Source: Steroidobacteraceae bacterium | GTDB taxonomy: Bacteria > Pseudomonadota > Gammaproteobacteria > Steroidobacterales > Steroidobacteraceae | Direction: 5' to 3' | DNA: 64,000 bases | Assembly (NCBI GenBank): GCA_041395505.1 | Contig: JAWLAG010000001.1 | Location: forward strand, 1,240,001-1,304,000 | Shown here: positions 9,006-18,386 of the stretch, in pieces | How the letters are laid out: the number at the start of each line of letters is the position of its first letter | Numbering within the stretch: position 1 is the first letter of the stretch | Position numbers and translations under genes: made by a program | Notes under the pieces: generated by a model | The model's input: the letters and a program-made list of their open reading frames with translations, nothing else | Database searches by the model: none | Told to the model about the DNA's origin: nothing

Positions 9006-9967
9006 GCGCGGGCTCCCGCAAAGGGCAATACTTCGTCGATTCGTTCGCACCGCGTTGCCAACATCAGGACACGGTCGAAACCAACCGCGACACCCGAGCA
9101 CTGGCCGATGCCGGCGGCAATTGCCTCGAGTAATCGTTCGTCCAGGGCATGAGCGGGTTGACCGCGCTCGCGACGCATCGCGAGATCGCGTTCGAATCTT
9201 TGCCGCTGCTCTCGGGCATCGGCAAGCTCTTCGAAGCCGTTGGCGAGTTCCAGGCCCTCCAGGATCAGCTCGAAGCGCAATGCGACCTCAGGGTCGCGAG
9301 GATCGGTGCGCGCCAGGGCGGCCTGGGTGGCTGGGTAGCGATGTAGTACGCAGATTTCGCCGCGCCCGAGCTGTGGCGCAATGAATTGTCCAAACAGCAG
9401 ATCGCCGATGCCGGCCGCATCGAGCTCGCCCGCGAGCTCCGCGCGCGCACCTCGGCGCAGCGCCAGCTCGCGCCACTCATCGACCCCGGCGCCGCGCGGG
9501 TCGAATTGCAGGAATTGTCCGAAGGCATCGCGGTAGCTGAGGAGACGGACCGGTAGATCGCGGGCCAGCAGATATGTGACGAATGCCGCTGTCTCGCGCG
9601 CCATGGCCTCCATTGTATGGTCGCGGCGATACCACTCGACCATGGTGAATTCGCGATTGTGGTGCCGGCCGGATTCACCATCGCGCACGACATGACAGAT
9701 CTGGTAGATATCGCCACTTCCACCCGCCAGCAGACGTTTCATGGCGTACTCCGGGGACGTGTGCAGAAAAGACCGACCACCTGGCGTCACGACCGCTGCG
9801 GATTCGATATTTGCGTCGGTCACCGCATTGCCGACCACGATGGGCGTGTCGACCTCCATGATGGAGCGTGCGCGAAAGAATTCGCGTGCACGGGCCAGCG
9901 CGTCGGCGCGTTGGCGCAGGCGCTCGCGCGAAATGCCGCAATGCCATGGTGGATAGGTCTCAGCCAT
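9002..9967 (-). CDS. epmA: EF-P beta-lysine ligase
   Basis: Paralogue of the class II lysyl-tRNA synthetase core without the anticodon-binding domain (321 residues; E. coli EpmA 325). It activates beta-lysine and transfers it to Lys34 of EF-P. Motif 2 is visible as HHNREFTMVEWYR and motif 3 as GVAVGFDRVLML. Its partner EpmB, the lysine 2,3-aminomutase, is not in the window. The gene overlaps psd by 8 bp at its start and msrC by 4 bp at its end. The nearby efp gene makes the assignment to EF-P modification strong. Confidence 0.95.
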   Translation of the reverse strand: MAETYPPWHCGISRERLRQRADALARAREFFRARSIMEVDTPIVVGNAVTDANIESAAVVTPGGRSFLHTSPEYAMKRLLAGGSGDIYQICHVVRDGESGRHHNREFTMVEWYRRDHTMEAMARETAAFVTYLLARDLPVRLLSYRDAFGQFLQFDPRGAGVDEWRELALRRGARAELAGELDAAGIGDLLFGQFIAPQLGRGEICVLHRYPATQAALARTDPRDPEVALRFELILEGLELANGFEELADAREQRQRFERDLAMRRERGQPAHALDERLLEAIAAGIGQCSGVAVGFDRVLMLATRCERIDEVLPFAGARA

Positions 9968-10826
9968 GGGTCCTGCGGCCGATGCGTTGGCCCATGCGCA
10001 ACTGCATGCTCACCGCCACCTGCGGATCGAGCGCCACCGCGCCCGGCTCGAAGAGACAAATGACCGTCGAGCCGAAATTGAAACGGCCCATTTCATCGCC
10101 GGCATTGAGTTGCGCTTCGCCGGGAGCAGGCGACGTGAGCGCGATGGCCGCGCCGCGGCCCCGGGGGCGCAGTTCGCCGTGCCAGATGCTCTCCATACTG
10201 CCGACATTGAGCGCACCGACCAACAGCATGACAAATCGGCTGCCATCGGCTTCGGCAAACTCGAAAATCAGGCGTTCGTTGCGCGCAAAGAGTCGCGGCA
10301 CGGTGGCGGCGGTGCGCGCATTGACACTGAATAGCTGGCCTGGCACATGCGCGCTGCGCAGCAGGCGCGCCGTGCGCGGCATATGCACGCGATGGTAGTC
10401 AAAGGGCGCGAGATAAATCGTGATGAACGTACCTTGCTCGAAACGCGCGGACAGATCGGTATCGCCCGCGAGCAGCTCGTTCACGCCGTAGAGTCGTCCT
10501 TTGGCTTGCAGCAACCGGCCGGCAGTGATGGCGCCGCATTCGCTCACGCGTCCGTCGCAGGGAGAGAGCACTGCGCGTTGATCGGCATCGAGCGGCCGTG
10601 CACCGGGGCGTAAACCGCGCGTGAAGAATTCGGCGAAGGTCGCGTAGTCGCGCGGGTCGGGTCGTGCAGCCTCTTCGAGGTTCGGTTTGAAGACCGCCAT
10701 GAAGCCCCTGATCAGCCATTGCTGCAGGCGCCTGCAGCGCACCCGGGCCAGCCAGTGCAGCGCGGCAGTCAGCAGCTGTTTTGGCAGCAGGAACTGCAGC
10801 AGGACGAACGGGCGCAACGTGGTCAA
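9960..10826 (-). CDS. psd: Phosphatidylserine decarboxylase proenzyme
   Basis: Inner-membrane enzyme converting phosphatidylserine to phosphatidylethanolamine. The proenzyme (288 residues) is self-cleaved between Gly252 and Ser253 in the motif NFGST to make the pyruvoyl group; E. coli has LGST. The D-H-S triad is present as Asp91 (LSPCDGRV), a histidine in FDYHRVHMP (145 or 148) and Ser253. Translation starts at TTG 10826, overlapping the stop of the sco gene as TTGA; the length and N-terminus match the E. coli protein from there. It belongs to the minus-strand overlapping run sco-psd-epmA-msrC. Confidence 0.95.
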   Translation of the reverse strand: MTTLRPFVLLQFLLPKQLLTAALHWLARVRCRRLQQWLIRGFMAVFKPNLEEAARPDPRDYATFAEFFTRGLRPGARPLDADQRAVLSPCDGRVSECGAITAGRLLQAKGRLYGVNELLAGDTDLSARFEQGTFITIYLAPFDYHRVHMPRTARLLRSAHVPGQLFSVNARTAATVPRLFARNERLIFEFAEADGSRFVMLLVGALNVGSMESIWHGELRPRGRGAAIALTSPAPGEAQLNAGDEMGRFNFGSTVICLFEPGAVALDPQVAVSMQLRMGQRIGRRTHG

Positions 10827-11443
10827 CCGCCTGAGCTGAGCAAAGGCCTGAGGGCCTGCAGATCGCGCACCAGGGCGTCGCGCTCATGTGGTGGCGTGAA
10901 TACGGCGACCTCGGCGCCACGGTCGTTCAGCACCAACAATGCGGCGGTGTGGTCGACGGTGTAGTCCCCTCCGGGCAAAGCCACTTCCGCAACCGCGATG
11001 CCGAGTGCTGTCGCAAAATCGGCCAGCGGCTTCGCCTCGCCGGTCACGCCTGTGATCGCGGCGGCAAAACCATGCAGATAGGCGGCAAGCCGCTGCGGCG
11101 TGTCGCGACGCGGGTCGACACTCACGAACCAGATCTGAAGCCCAGGCACCGGCTGGCGGCGTTGTACTTCAGCAATGAGCGCAAGCGTCGTGGGGCAGAC
11201 ATCCGGGCAGTTGGTGAAACCAAAGAAGAGAATCGTCGGGTGACCGTTGAGATCGGCGTTCGCAATTGGCCTGCCGTCGGCACTGCGCAATGCGAATGGC
11301 GGCAGCGGGCGGGGCGCCGGATACAGCGTGCCGGATTGCAGCTGCGGTGGCTGCGCGCGGCTTGCGATTCCGACCCAGGCCCCGGCCACGGTACCAAGTA
11401 CCGCGAGCAAGGCGAGCAACACCCAGTTACGATTGAAAGCCAT
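10823..11443 (-). CDS. SCO1/SenC/PrrC family copper chaperone
   Basis: Membrane-anchored periplasmic protein of 206 residues with an N-terminal hydrophobic anchor (about 7-27) and a thioredoxin fold. The copper ligands are visible: Cys79 and Cys83 in CPDVCP and His165 in DYTVDHTAAL. The family delivers copper to the CuA site of cytochrome c oxidase or acts in thiol redox control; no oxidase gene is in the window. The ATG is preceded by GATAAT six bases upstream and no ribosome site, suggesting a leaderless message. The start codon overlaps the start codon of the divergent prmB gene within a shared CATG. Confidence 0.92.
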   Translation of the reverse strand: MAFNRNWVLLALLAVLGTVAGAWVGIASRAQPPQLQSGTLYPAPRPLPPFALRSADGRPIANADLNGHPTILFFGFTNCPDVCPTTLALIAEVQRRQPVPGLQIWFVSVDPRRDTPQRLAAYLHGFAAAITGVTGEAKPLADFATALGIAVAEVALPGGDYTVDHTAALLVLNDRGAEVAVFTPPHERDALVRDLQALRPLLSSGG

Positions 11444-12362
11444 GAGTCGATTATCCCACAGGCGACCGATCCAATCGCGCCGGCGGCCTGCCCGCGCGCT
11501 GACTGTCGCGGACGCAATCGCGTTGGTGCAGGCGCGTTTTCGACGCGCCAGGTTGCATTATGGGCACGGCACCGCGAATGCGGCTGATGAGGCCGCCGCG
11601 CTCGTCTGGCACGTCATGCGCTTTCCCTATCCGGCTAAGCCCGGTCACTACCGCAGAACCGTACCGTCGGTCCGGCTGCGCCGGATCGAGAGTCTGGCCA
11701 TGCTCCGTATCGATGAGCGTTTGCCACTGCCTTATCTAACGGGAACAGCCTGGTTCGCCGGACTGCCGTTTGCCGTCGATCCGCGAGTGCTGATTCCCCG
11801 ATCGCCGCTGGCCGAGCTGATCGAGGAACGATTTCAGCCCTGGTTTGCGGATCGTGAGCCGCGCCGTTTGCTCGATCTTGGCACCGGCTCCGGATGCATT
11901 GCCTGTGCCGCCGCTCGTTTCCTGCCCGATCTTCGGGTCGATGCGGTCGATGTCTCGCGCGATGCGCTGAAAGTCGCGGCGGGCAACGTCCGGCGACACC
12001 GTCTGACGCGCAGGGTGAAGCTGTTCGAAGGGAGTTATTTCTCGCCGCTCGGCAGGCGGCGCTACGATATCATCATCAGCAATCCACCCTATGTGAGCAG
12101 TGGCGAATTGCGCGGCTTGCCGGCTGAGTTTCGCCACGAGCCAAGGCTGGCGCTTGCGGCCGGAGTGCGTGGACTCGATGCGGTGCGGGTGATCCTGCAG
12201 AAGGCTCGACAGCATCTGCGTCCGCGGGGGTTGCTGATCGTGGAGGTCGGCAACTCGCAGCGGGCGGTCGAGCGCGAGTGGCCAAGGCTGCCCTTCCTGT
12301 GGCTCGAGTTCGAGCGAGGCGGCGGCGGCGTGTTCATGTTGAATGCGGAGCAGTTGAACTGA
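11442..12362 (+). CDS. prmB: Ribosomal protein uL3 (L3) glutamine methyltransferase
   Basis: N5-glutamine methyltransferase for ribosomal protein L3; HemK/PrmC superfamily, 306 residues against 310 in E. coli. The SAM-binding motif DLGTGSGC is at about 145-152 and the catalytic NPPY at 214-217. The N-terminal helical region (HYGHGTANAADEA) is specific to PrmB rather than PrmC. The ATG at 11442 overlaps the start codon of the divergent sco gene. No ribosome site is visible, but TACGAT lies at 11428-11433, eight bases upstream, which would allow an almost leaderless message. Its stop overlaps the aroC start as TGATG. Confidence 0.93.
   Translation: MSRLSHRRPIQSRRRPARALTVADAIALVQARFRRARLHYGHGTANAADEAAALVWHVMRFPYPAKPGHYRRTVPSVRLRRIESLAMLRIDERLPLPYLTGTAWFAGLPFAVDPRVLIPRSPLAELIEERFQPWFADREPRRLLDLGTGSGCIACAAARFLPDLRVDAVDVSRDALKVAAGNVRRHRLTRRVKLFEGSYFSPLGRRRYDIIISNPPYVSSGELRGLPAEFRHEPRLALAAGVRGLDAVRVILQKARQHLRPRGLLIVEVGNSQRAVEREWPRLPFLWLEFERGGGGVFMLNAEQLN
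11450..11455 (-). promoter_or_regulatory. -10-like hexamer GATAAT, six bases before the sco start codon
   Basis: On the minus strand GATAAT (5 of 6 matches to TATAAT) is followed by six bases and then the ATG of the SCO gene at 11443. A transcript starting seven bases after the hexamer would begin at the start codon itself. No -35 element is obvious. The same spacing recurs at other genes in the window. Confidence 0.5.
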
Positions 12363-13465
12363 TGTCGGGTAACAGTTTCGGCAAGTTGTTCACGGTGACC
12401 ACCTTCGGCGAGAGCCATGGGCCGGCGCTCGGTTGCATCGTCGATGGTTGTCCGCCCGGGCTTCCTCTGCAGGTCGCCGATATCAAGGCGGACGTCGATC
12501 GACGCCGTACCGGCACGTCGCAATTCGTGAGCCAGCGCCGCGAGGACGATGACGTGCAGATCCTCTCCGGAGTTTTCGAAGGCCTGACGACCGGTACGCC
12601 GATTGGTCTGCTCATCGCCAACACCGATGCGCGGGCGCGGGACTACGACAGGATCAAGGACCGGTTCCGCCCGGGTCATGCCGACTACACGTACATGCAC
12701 AAGTACGGCCGGCGTGACCACCGCGGTGGTGGGCGCTCCTCGGCGCGCGAGACCGTCATGCGCGTGGCGGCCGGCGCCATTGCACGCAAGTATTTGCGCG
12801 AGCGTGTCGGGATTTCGATCCGTGCCGTGCTTCAGCAATGCGGCGAGCTTGAATTCGATCCCATCGATCTCGAGGCAGCCGACAGCAACCCTTTCTTTTG
12901 CCCCGATCCGGCACGGGTCGCGGAGCTCGAAGCGCTCATCTGGGAATTGCGCCGTGCGGGTGATTCGGTCGGCGCGGCGATCACCGTGCGCGCCGACGGC
13001 GTCCCGCCGGGCCTTGGCGAGCCGGTGTTCGACCGGCTCGATGCTGACATCGCGCATGCCATGATGGGAATCAACGCGGTGAAGGCGGTCGAGATCGGCG
13101 CTGGCGTTCGCGCGGCGAGGCAGCGCGGTAGTGAGCATCGTGATGTGCTCACGCCGGCGGGCTTCGCCTCGAACAACGCCGGTGGCGTGCTCGGGGGTAT
13201 CTCGAGCGGCCAGGCTATCGAGGTCAGGGTGACCTTCAAGCCGACTTCAAGCATCCAGGTGCCTGGTGCAACAATCGATGTCGCTGGCAATGCGGTCGAG
13301 ATCGTCACGACCGGGCGCCACGATCCTTGTGTGGCGCTGCGCGCGCCACCGATCGCAGAGGCCATGCTGGCGCTCGTACTTATGGATCACTTCCTGCGAA
13401 ATCGCGCCCAGAATGCCGATGTAAAATGTACGACCCCCGTGATCAAACCATCCAACACCGACTGA
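12362..13465 (+). CDS. aroC: Chorismate synthase
   Basis: Last step of the shikimate pathway: converts 5-enolpyruvylshikimate 3-phosphate to chorismate using reduced FMN. Signatures are TTFGESHGPALGC near the start, the arginine/histidine-rich RRDHRGGGRSSARET in the middle and ASNNAGGVLGGISSG. Length is 367 residues (E. coli 361). The start codon shares one base with the prmB stop, so it is translationally coupled, as in many gammaproteobacteria. asd follows after 18 bp. Confidence 0.97.
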   Translation: MSGNSFGKLFTVTTFGESHGPALGCIVDGCPPGLPLQVADIKADVDRRRTGTSQFVSQRREDDDVQILSGVFEGLTTGTPIGLLIANTDARARDYDRIKDRFRPGHADYTYMHKYGRRDHRGGGRSSARETVMRVAAGAIARKYLRERVGISIRAVLQQCGELEFDPIDLEAADSNPFFCPDPARVAELEALIWELRRAGDSVGAAITVRADGVPPGLGEPVFDRLDADIAHAMMGINAVKAVEIGAGVRAARQRGSEHRDVLTPAGFASNNAGGVLGGISSGQAIEVRVTFKPTSSIQVPGATIDVAGNAVEIVTTGRHDPCVALRAPPIAEAMLALVLMDHFLRNRAQNADVKCTTPVIKPSNTD

Positions 13466-13483
13466 GAGTCAGCAGATACCGTT

Positions 13484-14509
13484 ATGAGCAAGAGTTTCAG
13501 GGTTGCCGTCGTTGGCGCTACCGGACTGGTCGGCGAGACCATGATGCAGGTTCTGGAAGAGCGCGATTTCCCCGTCGGCGAACTCTACCCGCTCGCCAGC
13601 AACCGCTCGCTCGGCAAGACCGTGCAATTCCGCGGCCGCAGCCAGCCGGTGCTCGAACTCGATGGCTTCGATTTCTCGCGCGCCGAGATCGGCCTGTTCT
13701 CCGCGGGTGGTGAAATATCGCGCGTTCATGCGCCACGCGCAGCTGCCGCCGGGTGCATTGTCATCGACAACACGTCCGAGTTTCGCTACCAGGACGATAT
13801 CCCGCTGGTCGTCCCGGAGGTCAATCCCGACGCGATCGCGCACTACAAGAAGCGCGGCATCATTGCCAATCCCAACTGTTCGACGATCCAGATGGTCGTT
13901 GCCCTCAAGCCCATACACGACGCCGTCGGCATCGAGCGCATCAACGTTGCGACCTATCAATCGGTATCCGGCGCCGGCCGCGAGGCGCTCGAAGAGCTTG
14001 CCGAGCAGTCAGCCGCGTTGCTCTCGGGCAAGGGTCCCGTCACGCCACGAGTCGTCGCCAAGCAGATTGCGTTCAACGTCGTGCCGGAAATCGACCGTTT
14101 CGAGGACAACGGCTACACAAAAGAAGAAATGAAAATGGTCTGGGAGACCCACAAGATCCTCGGCGATGAAAACATTCGGGTGAATCCCACGGCAGTGCGC
14201 GTGCCGGTGTTCTTCGGCCACTCCGAAGCCGTGCACATCGAAACCCGGAAACCGATCACAGTTTCCGAGGCGACGGATCTGTTGAGAAAAGCACCGGGAA
14301 TCACAGTGCTGGACGAGCGCAGACGTGGTGGATATCCCACTGCTGCCACCGAGGCAGCGAACCGCGACACAGTTTACGTGGGCAGAATACGTCAAGATAT
14401 CAGCCACGAGCGGGGGCTTAACCTCTGGATCGTGGCTGACAATGTGCGTAAAGGTGCCGCAACCAACAGTGTGCAGATCGCGGAAATTTTGGTCCGCGAC
14501 TGGATATAA
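13484..14509 (+). CDS. asd: Aspartate-semialdehyde dehydrogenase
   Basis: NADPH-dependent reduction of aspartyl-4-phosphate to aspartate semialdehyde, the branch point for lysine, meso-diaminopimelate, methionine and threonine. The Rossmann motif GATGLVGETM is at 11-20 and the catalytic cysteine is Cys132 in NPNCST. Length 341 residues. A GAGAG ribosome site lies about 15 bases before the ATG. It is followed by fimV, as in Pseudomonas. Confidence 0.96.
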   Translation: MSKSFRVAVVGATGLVGETMMQVLEERDFPVGELYPLASNRSLGKTVQFRGRSQPVLELDGFDFSRAEIGLFSAGGEISRVHAPRAAAAGCIVIDNTSEFRYQDDIPLVVPEVNPDAIAHYKKRGIIANPNCSTIQMVVALKPIHDAVGIERINVATYQSVSGAGREALEELAEQSAALLSGKGPVTPRVVAKQIAFNVVPEIDRFEDNGYTKEEMKMVWETHKILGDENIRVNPTAVRVPVFFGHSEAVHIETRKPITVSEATDLLRKAPGITVLDERRRGGYPTAATEAANRDTVYVGRIRQDISHERGLNLWIVADNVRKGAATNSVQIAEILVRDWI

Positions 14510-14517
14510 GTTATATT
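14489..14517 (+). promoter_or_regulatory. Probable sigma-70 promoter for fimV
   Basis: TTGGTC (14489-14494), a 17-base spacer and TATATT (14512-14517) overlap the 3' end of asd. Transcription would start near 14524, giving fimV its own promoter with a leader of about 85 bases. Confidence 0.5.
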
Positions 14518-14519
14518 CG

Positions 14520-14537
14520 CCGCGCGTGCTTGCGCGG
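14520..14537 (+). other. Hairpin in the asd-fimV gap
   Basis: CCGCGC (14520-14525) and GCGCGG (14532-14537) flank the loop GTGCTT. It lies at the predicted start of the fimV leader and just after asd. There is no T-run directly after it, so it may be a weak asd terminator or a leader structure. Confidence 0.3.
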
Positions 14538-14607
14538 TGTAGCGGTTTATCTCTAACTGCTTGTTTTTTCGTGGGTTAGGTCGCGAATTCGTACCTGGGG
14601 AGTGGAA

Positions 14608-17571
14608 ATGGTCGCTAAGTTCTTGGGGCGTGCGATGGTTTTGCTGGCCGGATTGCCGGCAGCGGCATTTGCGCTCGGTCTTGGGGACATCCGCCTCAAT
14701 TCGACGCTGAATGCTCCGCTCGACGCGGAAATCGAACTTCTCGAGGCGACGCCAGAGGAGTTGAACGGTCTCAAGGCCGGGCTTGCTTCGCGGGACACAT
14801 TTACACGCTATGGCCTTGATTGGCCTCAGTTTTTGGCTTCCGTCAAGGTGCGAGTAACGCAGGGTAGCGATGGCCGCAGCGTACTCAAGGTTACCTCGGC
14901 GCAGACCATCACCGAGCCGTTCGTGACCATGCTCATCGAGGTCAATTGGGCCCGCGGACGGCTGGTCCGTGAATACACCGTATTGCTCGATCCGCCCGTG
15001 TTCACACCCAACCAGCAGGCGAGCAGCAGCGCACCGGTGAGCGCGCCTACGACCGGCTCAACCCGCAGCGGCCAGATCGATCGGCCGGCGGTGAGCACGA
15101 CCGCTGCGGGTGGCGACAGCTACCGGGTCCAGCGGGGCGACTACCTTTCGCGCATTGCGCGCCAATATGCGGGCGGCTCCAATTCGGAGCGACTGATGGT
15201 CGGCATCTATCGCGCCAACCCGGATGCCTTCAATGGCAACATGAACGAATTGCGCGCGGGAACGGTCCTGCGCATCCCGGACAGCGGCGCCGTGGCGGCG
15301 ATCGGCGCAAGCGAAGCGTCTGCGGAAATTCGCAGCCAGTACGCCAGCTGGGCCGGCCGCAACCGCGGCACCGGCAGCACATCGGGCGATCGCCTGCGAC
15401 TCGTCACACCGGGTGAACCCGGTGGTGAGACGATCAGCGCCGGCGGTGCGGAAGCCGCATCGCTCCAGGCCCGTGTCGCCGAGCTCGAGTCGCAGCTGGC
15501 CGAATCGCGCCGGCTGCTCGACCTCAAGAACGCTGAATTGGCAAAACTCCAGTCCCAGCTCGGTGGCGCCGCGGAGGCCGAGGTTTCCGAGTTGCAGGGC
15601 GCTGCGGCTGGCGCCGGCCCCGGTGAGACCGAAGCCGCGGTGAGCGAACAGCCTGCGGAGCCTGCAGAGCAGGTTGCAGCCGGGCAAGCTGGCGCGGGCG
15701 AGGAGACCACACCCGAGGCGACCGCACCGTCGGAGGCAGAGCAACAAGCCGCCGCAGAGGTCGGGGCGCCGGGCGGAGAACCTGCTGAACAGGCACCTGG
15801 CGCGGTGACGCGCCGGCCGACGCCACCGGTTGAAGACAGTGGCGGCGGTATTCTGGACCTGCTGAAGTCCTTCTGGTGGGTTCCCGCGCTGCTGATCGCT
15901 GCCTTGCTGGGCCTCTTTGGCTGGCGAAAATATCGCGAGCGGGCTGAGACCGATTCCCTCGATTCACTGGGTCGACTCGGTTCGGCGGCTGCGGAGCCGG
16001 TTGGCTTCGGCGATGGCCGCGTCGGTGACACATCCAACATGACCGGTGTGCGCGAGCAGCCGTTCGTGGTCGAGGAGTCAGGCACCCACGAGCAGCCGCG
16101 CATCGATGCGACCGGCGAGTTCAAGGCCACGACAGTCCGGGCCGACGACACCATCAGCGGCGAGACGGCGATCAGTCTTGACCAGGGTGATCCGCTCGCG
16201 GATGCCGATTTCCACATGGCCTATGGCCTGTATGACCAGGCGGCGGATCTCGTGCGCATCGCCATTGCGCGAGAACCCGAGCGCCGCGATCTCAAGTTGA
16301 AGCTCCTCGAGATCTTCTTCGTCTGGGGCAACAAGGATCAGTTCCTTGCGACTGCGCGCGAACTCGATGGCTCCCGCGCCGAAGCGGGCGAGGGCGAGTG
16401 GGACAAGGTGGTCATCATGGGCAAGCAGATTGCCCCCGAGGACCCCTTGTTCGCCGGCGCCGCATCGAGTGGCGCAGCCGCCGGCGGCCTGGATATCGAT
16501 CTCGTCGGCGGCGATGCCGGCGCGCTCGATTTCGATCTCGCGGGCGCGGAGGCGAGCCAGCTGGCACCGGGGCCCGACGTCGATATGGACTTCGCCAGTG
16601 CGCTCGGTGACAAGGATCCGACCGGCGAATCCAAGGCAGTCAGCGAAGACGATCTTGATTTCGTGTTCGATGGCGCCCCTGAGTCCACCGGTGACACGGC
16701 GCGCAACCGTACCGAGAACCTGCGCTCGGGGAGCACGACCACCAATCGCACCGTCGAGATGCCGGCGGATGAGCTGCCAGCGGGCGGCGACGATTTCGAT
16801 CTCGATTTTGGCCTCGACGACTCGCAGCGCGGCGACACCGCCGAACAGCCATCGCCGTTCGAAGCGAGCGAGGCGCCAACCGTCGAGCAGCCAGCGCTCA
16901 CCAATACGGGCGCGACGATTCAGCAGAAGGTCGAGTTCGCGATCAAGAGCAAGTCGAACGCCGGCGATGAGACAGCCGAGCTCGCAATCGACGACCTTGG
17001 CCTCGATGTTGGAGCTCTGGAAGCAGAGCTCGCCGGCGACGATGACGATGCCGAAGTCAACGCCGACACGCCAACCATGGTTGCAGGACTCGATGAGAAA
17101 TCGCGAACGATCATGGAGCGAGCCGCGGCGCGTTCGATGTCAGAGACGGATTTCGATCCGAACGCGACGGCGTCGTTGCGGCAGATGGATGACGCAGACG
17201 ATGCATCCTCGACTGCGCGGCTTCGCGCCATGGGCGCCAATGGCAGCGACATCGACCTCGACCTTGATGTGGGCGAACACGCCGCTGGCGCGACCCACAC
17301 GAATGGCCTCGATCTCGATGTTGGCGCTGCGGAGCACACGAGCGATGTGCAGTACACAAAGACGCAACGAGTTACAGCGGACAGTCTGGCACTTCCCGAC
17401 CTCGATCCGGTGACCATGAGCGAGGTTGGTACGAAGCTCGATCTGGCTCGCGCCTACATGGACATGGGCGATCCGGACGGCGCGCGTAACATTCTCGAAG
17501 AAGTCCTGCACGAAGGTTCGGTGTCGCAGAAACAGGAAGCGCAGCGTCTAATCGAGTCGCTTCCCGGCTGA
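14608..17571 (+). CDS. fimV: FimV family polar hub protein
   Basis: Inner-membrane scaffold that organises the cell pole and type IV pili in Pseudomonas and relatives. The 987-residue protein has a signal peptide (about 1-22, cleavage near AFA), a periplasmic N-terminal domain typical of FimV, a LysM peptidoglycan-binding domain (about 172-223), a coiled coil in the region near 285-320, a membrane segment (about 423-440) and a long acidic cytoplasmic region. It ends with the conserved TPR-like FimV C-terminal domain (about 937-987; KLDLARAYMDMGDPDGARNIL). ATG 14608 is chosen over GTG 14602 because GGGGAG lies just upstream. The asd-fimV-truA order matches Pseudomonas. Confidence 0.93.
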   Translation: MVAKFLGRAMVLLAGLPAAAFALGLGDIRLNSTLNAPLDAEIELLEATPEELNGLKAGLASRDTFTRYGLDWPQFLASVKVRVTQGSDGRSVLKVTSAQTITEPFVTMLIEVNWARGRLVREYTVLLDPPVFTPNQQASSSAPVSAPTTGSTRSGQIDRPAVSTTAAGGDSYRVQRGDYLSRIARQYAGGSNSERLMVGIYRANPDAFNGNMNELRAGTVLRIPDSGAVAAIGASEASAEIRSQYASWAGRNRGTGSTSGDRLRLVTPGEPGGETISAGGAEAASLQARVAELESQLAESRRLLDLKNAELAKLQSQLGGAAEAEVSELQGAAAGAGPGETEAAVSEQPAEPAEQVAAGQAGAGEETTPEATAPSEAEQQAAAEVGAPGGEPAEQAPGAVTRRPTPPVEDSGGGILDLLKSFWWVPALLIAALLGLFGWRKYRERAETDSLDSLGRLGSAAAEPVGFGDGRVGDTSNMTGVREQPFVVEESGTHEQPRIDATGEFKATTVRADDTISGETAISLDQGDPLADADFHMAYGLYDQAADLVRIAIAREPERRDLKLKLLEIFFVWGNKDQFLATARELDGSRAEAGEGEWDKVVIMGKQIAPEDPLFAGAASSGAAAGGLDIDLVGGDAGALDFDLAGAEASQLAPGPDVDMDFASALGDKDPTGESKAVSEDDLDFVFDGAPESTGDTARNRTENLRSGSTTTNRTVEMPADELPAGGDDFDLDFGLDDSQRGDTAEQPSPFEASEAPTVEQPALTNTGATIQQKVEFAIKSKSNAGDETAELAIDDLGLDVGALEAELAGDDDDAEVNADTPTMVAGLDEKSRTIMERAAARSMSETDFDPNATASLRQMDDADDASSTARLRAMGANGSDIDLDLDVGEHAAGATHTNGLDLDVGAAEHTSDVQYTKTQRVTADSLALPDLDPVTMSEVGTKLDLARAYMDMGDPDGARNILEEVLHEGSVSQKQEAQRLIESLPG

Positions 17572-17585
17572 ACGCGAGCGCACCC

Positions 17586-18386
17586 GTGCGCCGCTATGCA
17601 GCGGCCATCGAGTATGACGGCGGTGCATATTCCGGCTGGCAGTCGCAAGCCGATGCACCGAGCGTGCAGCAAGTGCTTCAGGCGGCCTTGTCACAGGTCG
17701 GCGACGAACCAATCCATTGCACGGTAGCCGGGCGTACCGACGCGGGCGTGCACGCCTTTGGCCAGGTGGTGCATTTCGATACCGCCGCCCGCCGCAGCCT
17801 GCGAGGCTGGACGCTCGGGCTCAATAGCGCGCTGCCACCCGATATCACCGTGCGTTGGGTGCGGCCCGTGCCCGGGCACTTCCACGCCCGCTACAGTGCG
17901 CTGGCACGCACCTACCGCTACCTCCTCCTGTGTCGCGCAACCCGGCCAGCCATCGCCAGGCAATATTTCTGGTGGCTGCGTGATGGCCTCGATTGCGATG
18001 CCATGCGGGAAGCCGCAGCGCATTGCCTCGGCGAGCACGACTTCAGCGCCCTGCGTGCCGCAGAATGCCAGGCCGCATCGCCGGTTCGCCGGGTGGATCG
18101 CATCGCGGTCGATGGCAGGGGCGAGTGGGTGAGCGTCGTGGTCACTGCCAATGCATTCGTACAGCACATGATGCGCAATCTCGTCGGCCTGCTCGTTGCA
18201 GTCGGACAGGGCCGCGAGCGAAGCGACTGCGTGCATGGCCTGCTGGCGAGCCGCGATCGCAGGTTGGCGCCGCCTACTGCCCCCGCCTGCGGGCTGGCGC
18301 TGCAGGCCGTGCACTACCCAGCCGCGTTCCGCCTCCCCGAGGCGCGCGACTTCAGGTCATTGCAATCGGCTATCATGCAGCCATAG
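17586..18386 (+). CDS. truA: tRNA pseudouridine(38-40) synthase
   Basis: Converts U38-U40 in the anticodon stem-loop to pseudouridine. The catalytic aspartate is Asp52 in AGRTDAGVHA. Length is 266 residues, normal for the family. GTG start at 17586, 14 bp after fimV. It is followed directly by accD; the trpF gene that separates these two in Pseudomonas is absent. Confidence 0.95.
   Translation: MRRYAAAIEYDGGAYSGWQSQADAPSVQQVLQAALSQVGDEPIHCTVAGRTDAGVHAFGQVVHFDTAARRSLRGWTLGLNSALPPDITVRWVRPVPGHFHARYSALARTYRYLLLCRATRPAIARQYFWWLRDGLDCDAMREAAAHCLGEHDFSALRAAECQAASPVRRVDRIAVDGRGEWVSVVVTANAFVQHMMRNLVGLLVAVGQGRERSDCVHGLLASRDRRLAPPTAPACGLALQAVHYPAAFRLPEARDFRSLQSAIMQP

Noticed and set aside
12089..13138. 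Minus-strand open frame (349 codons) opposite prmB-aroC
   Set aside because: Antisense shadow of two well-identified genes; composition and motifs are not protein-like.
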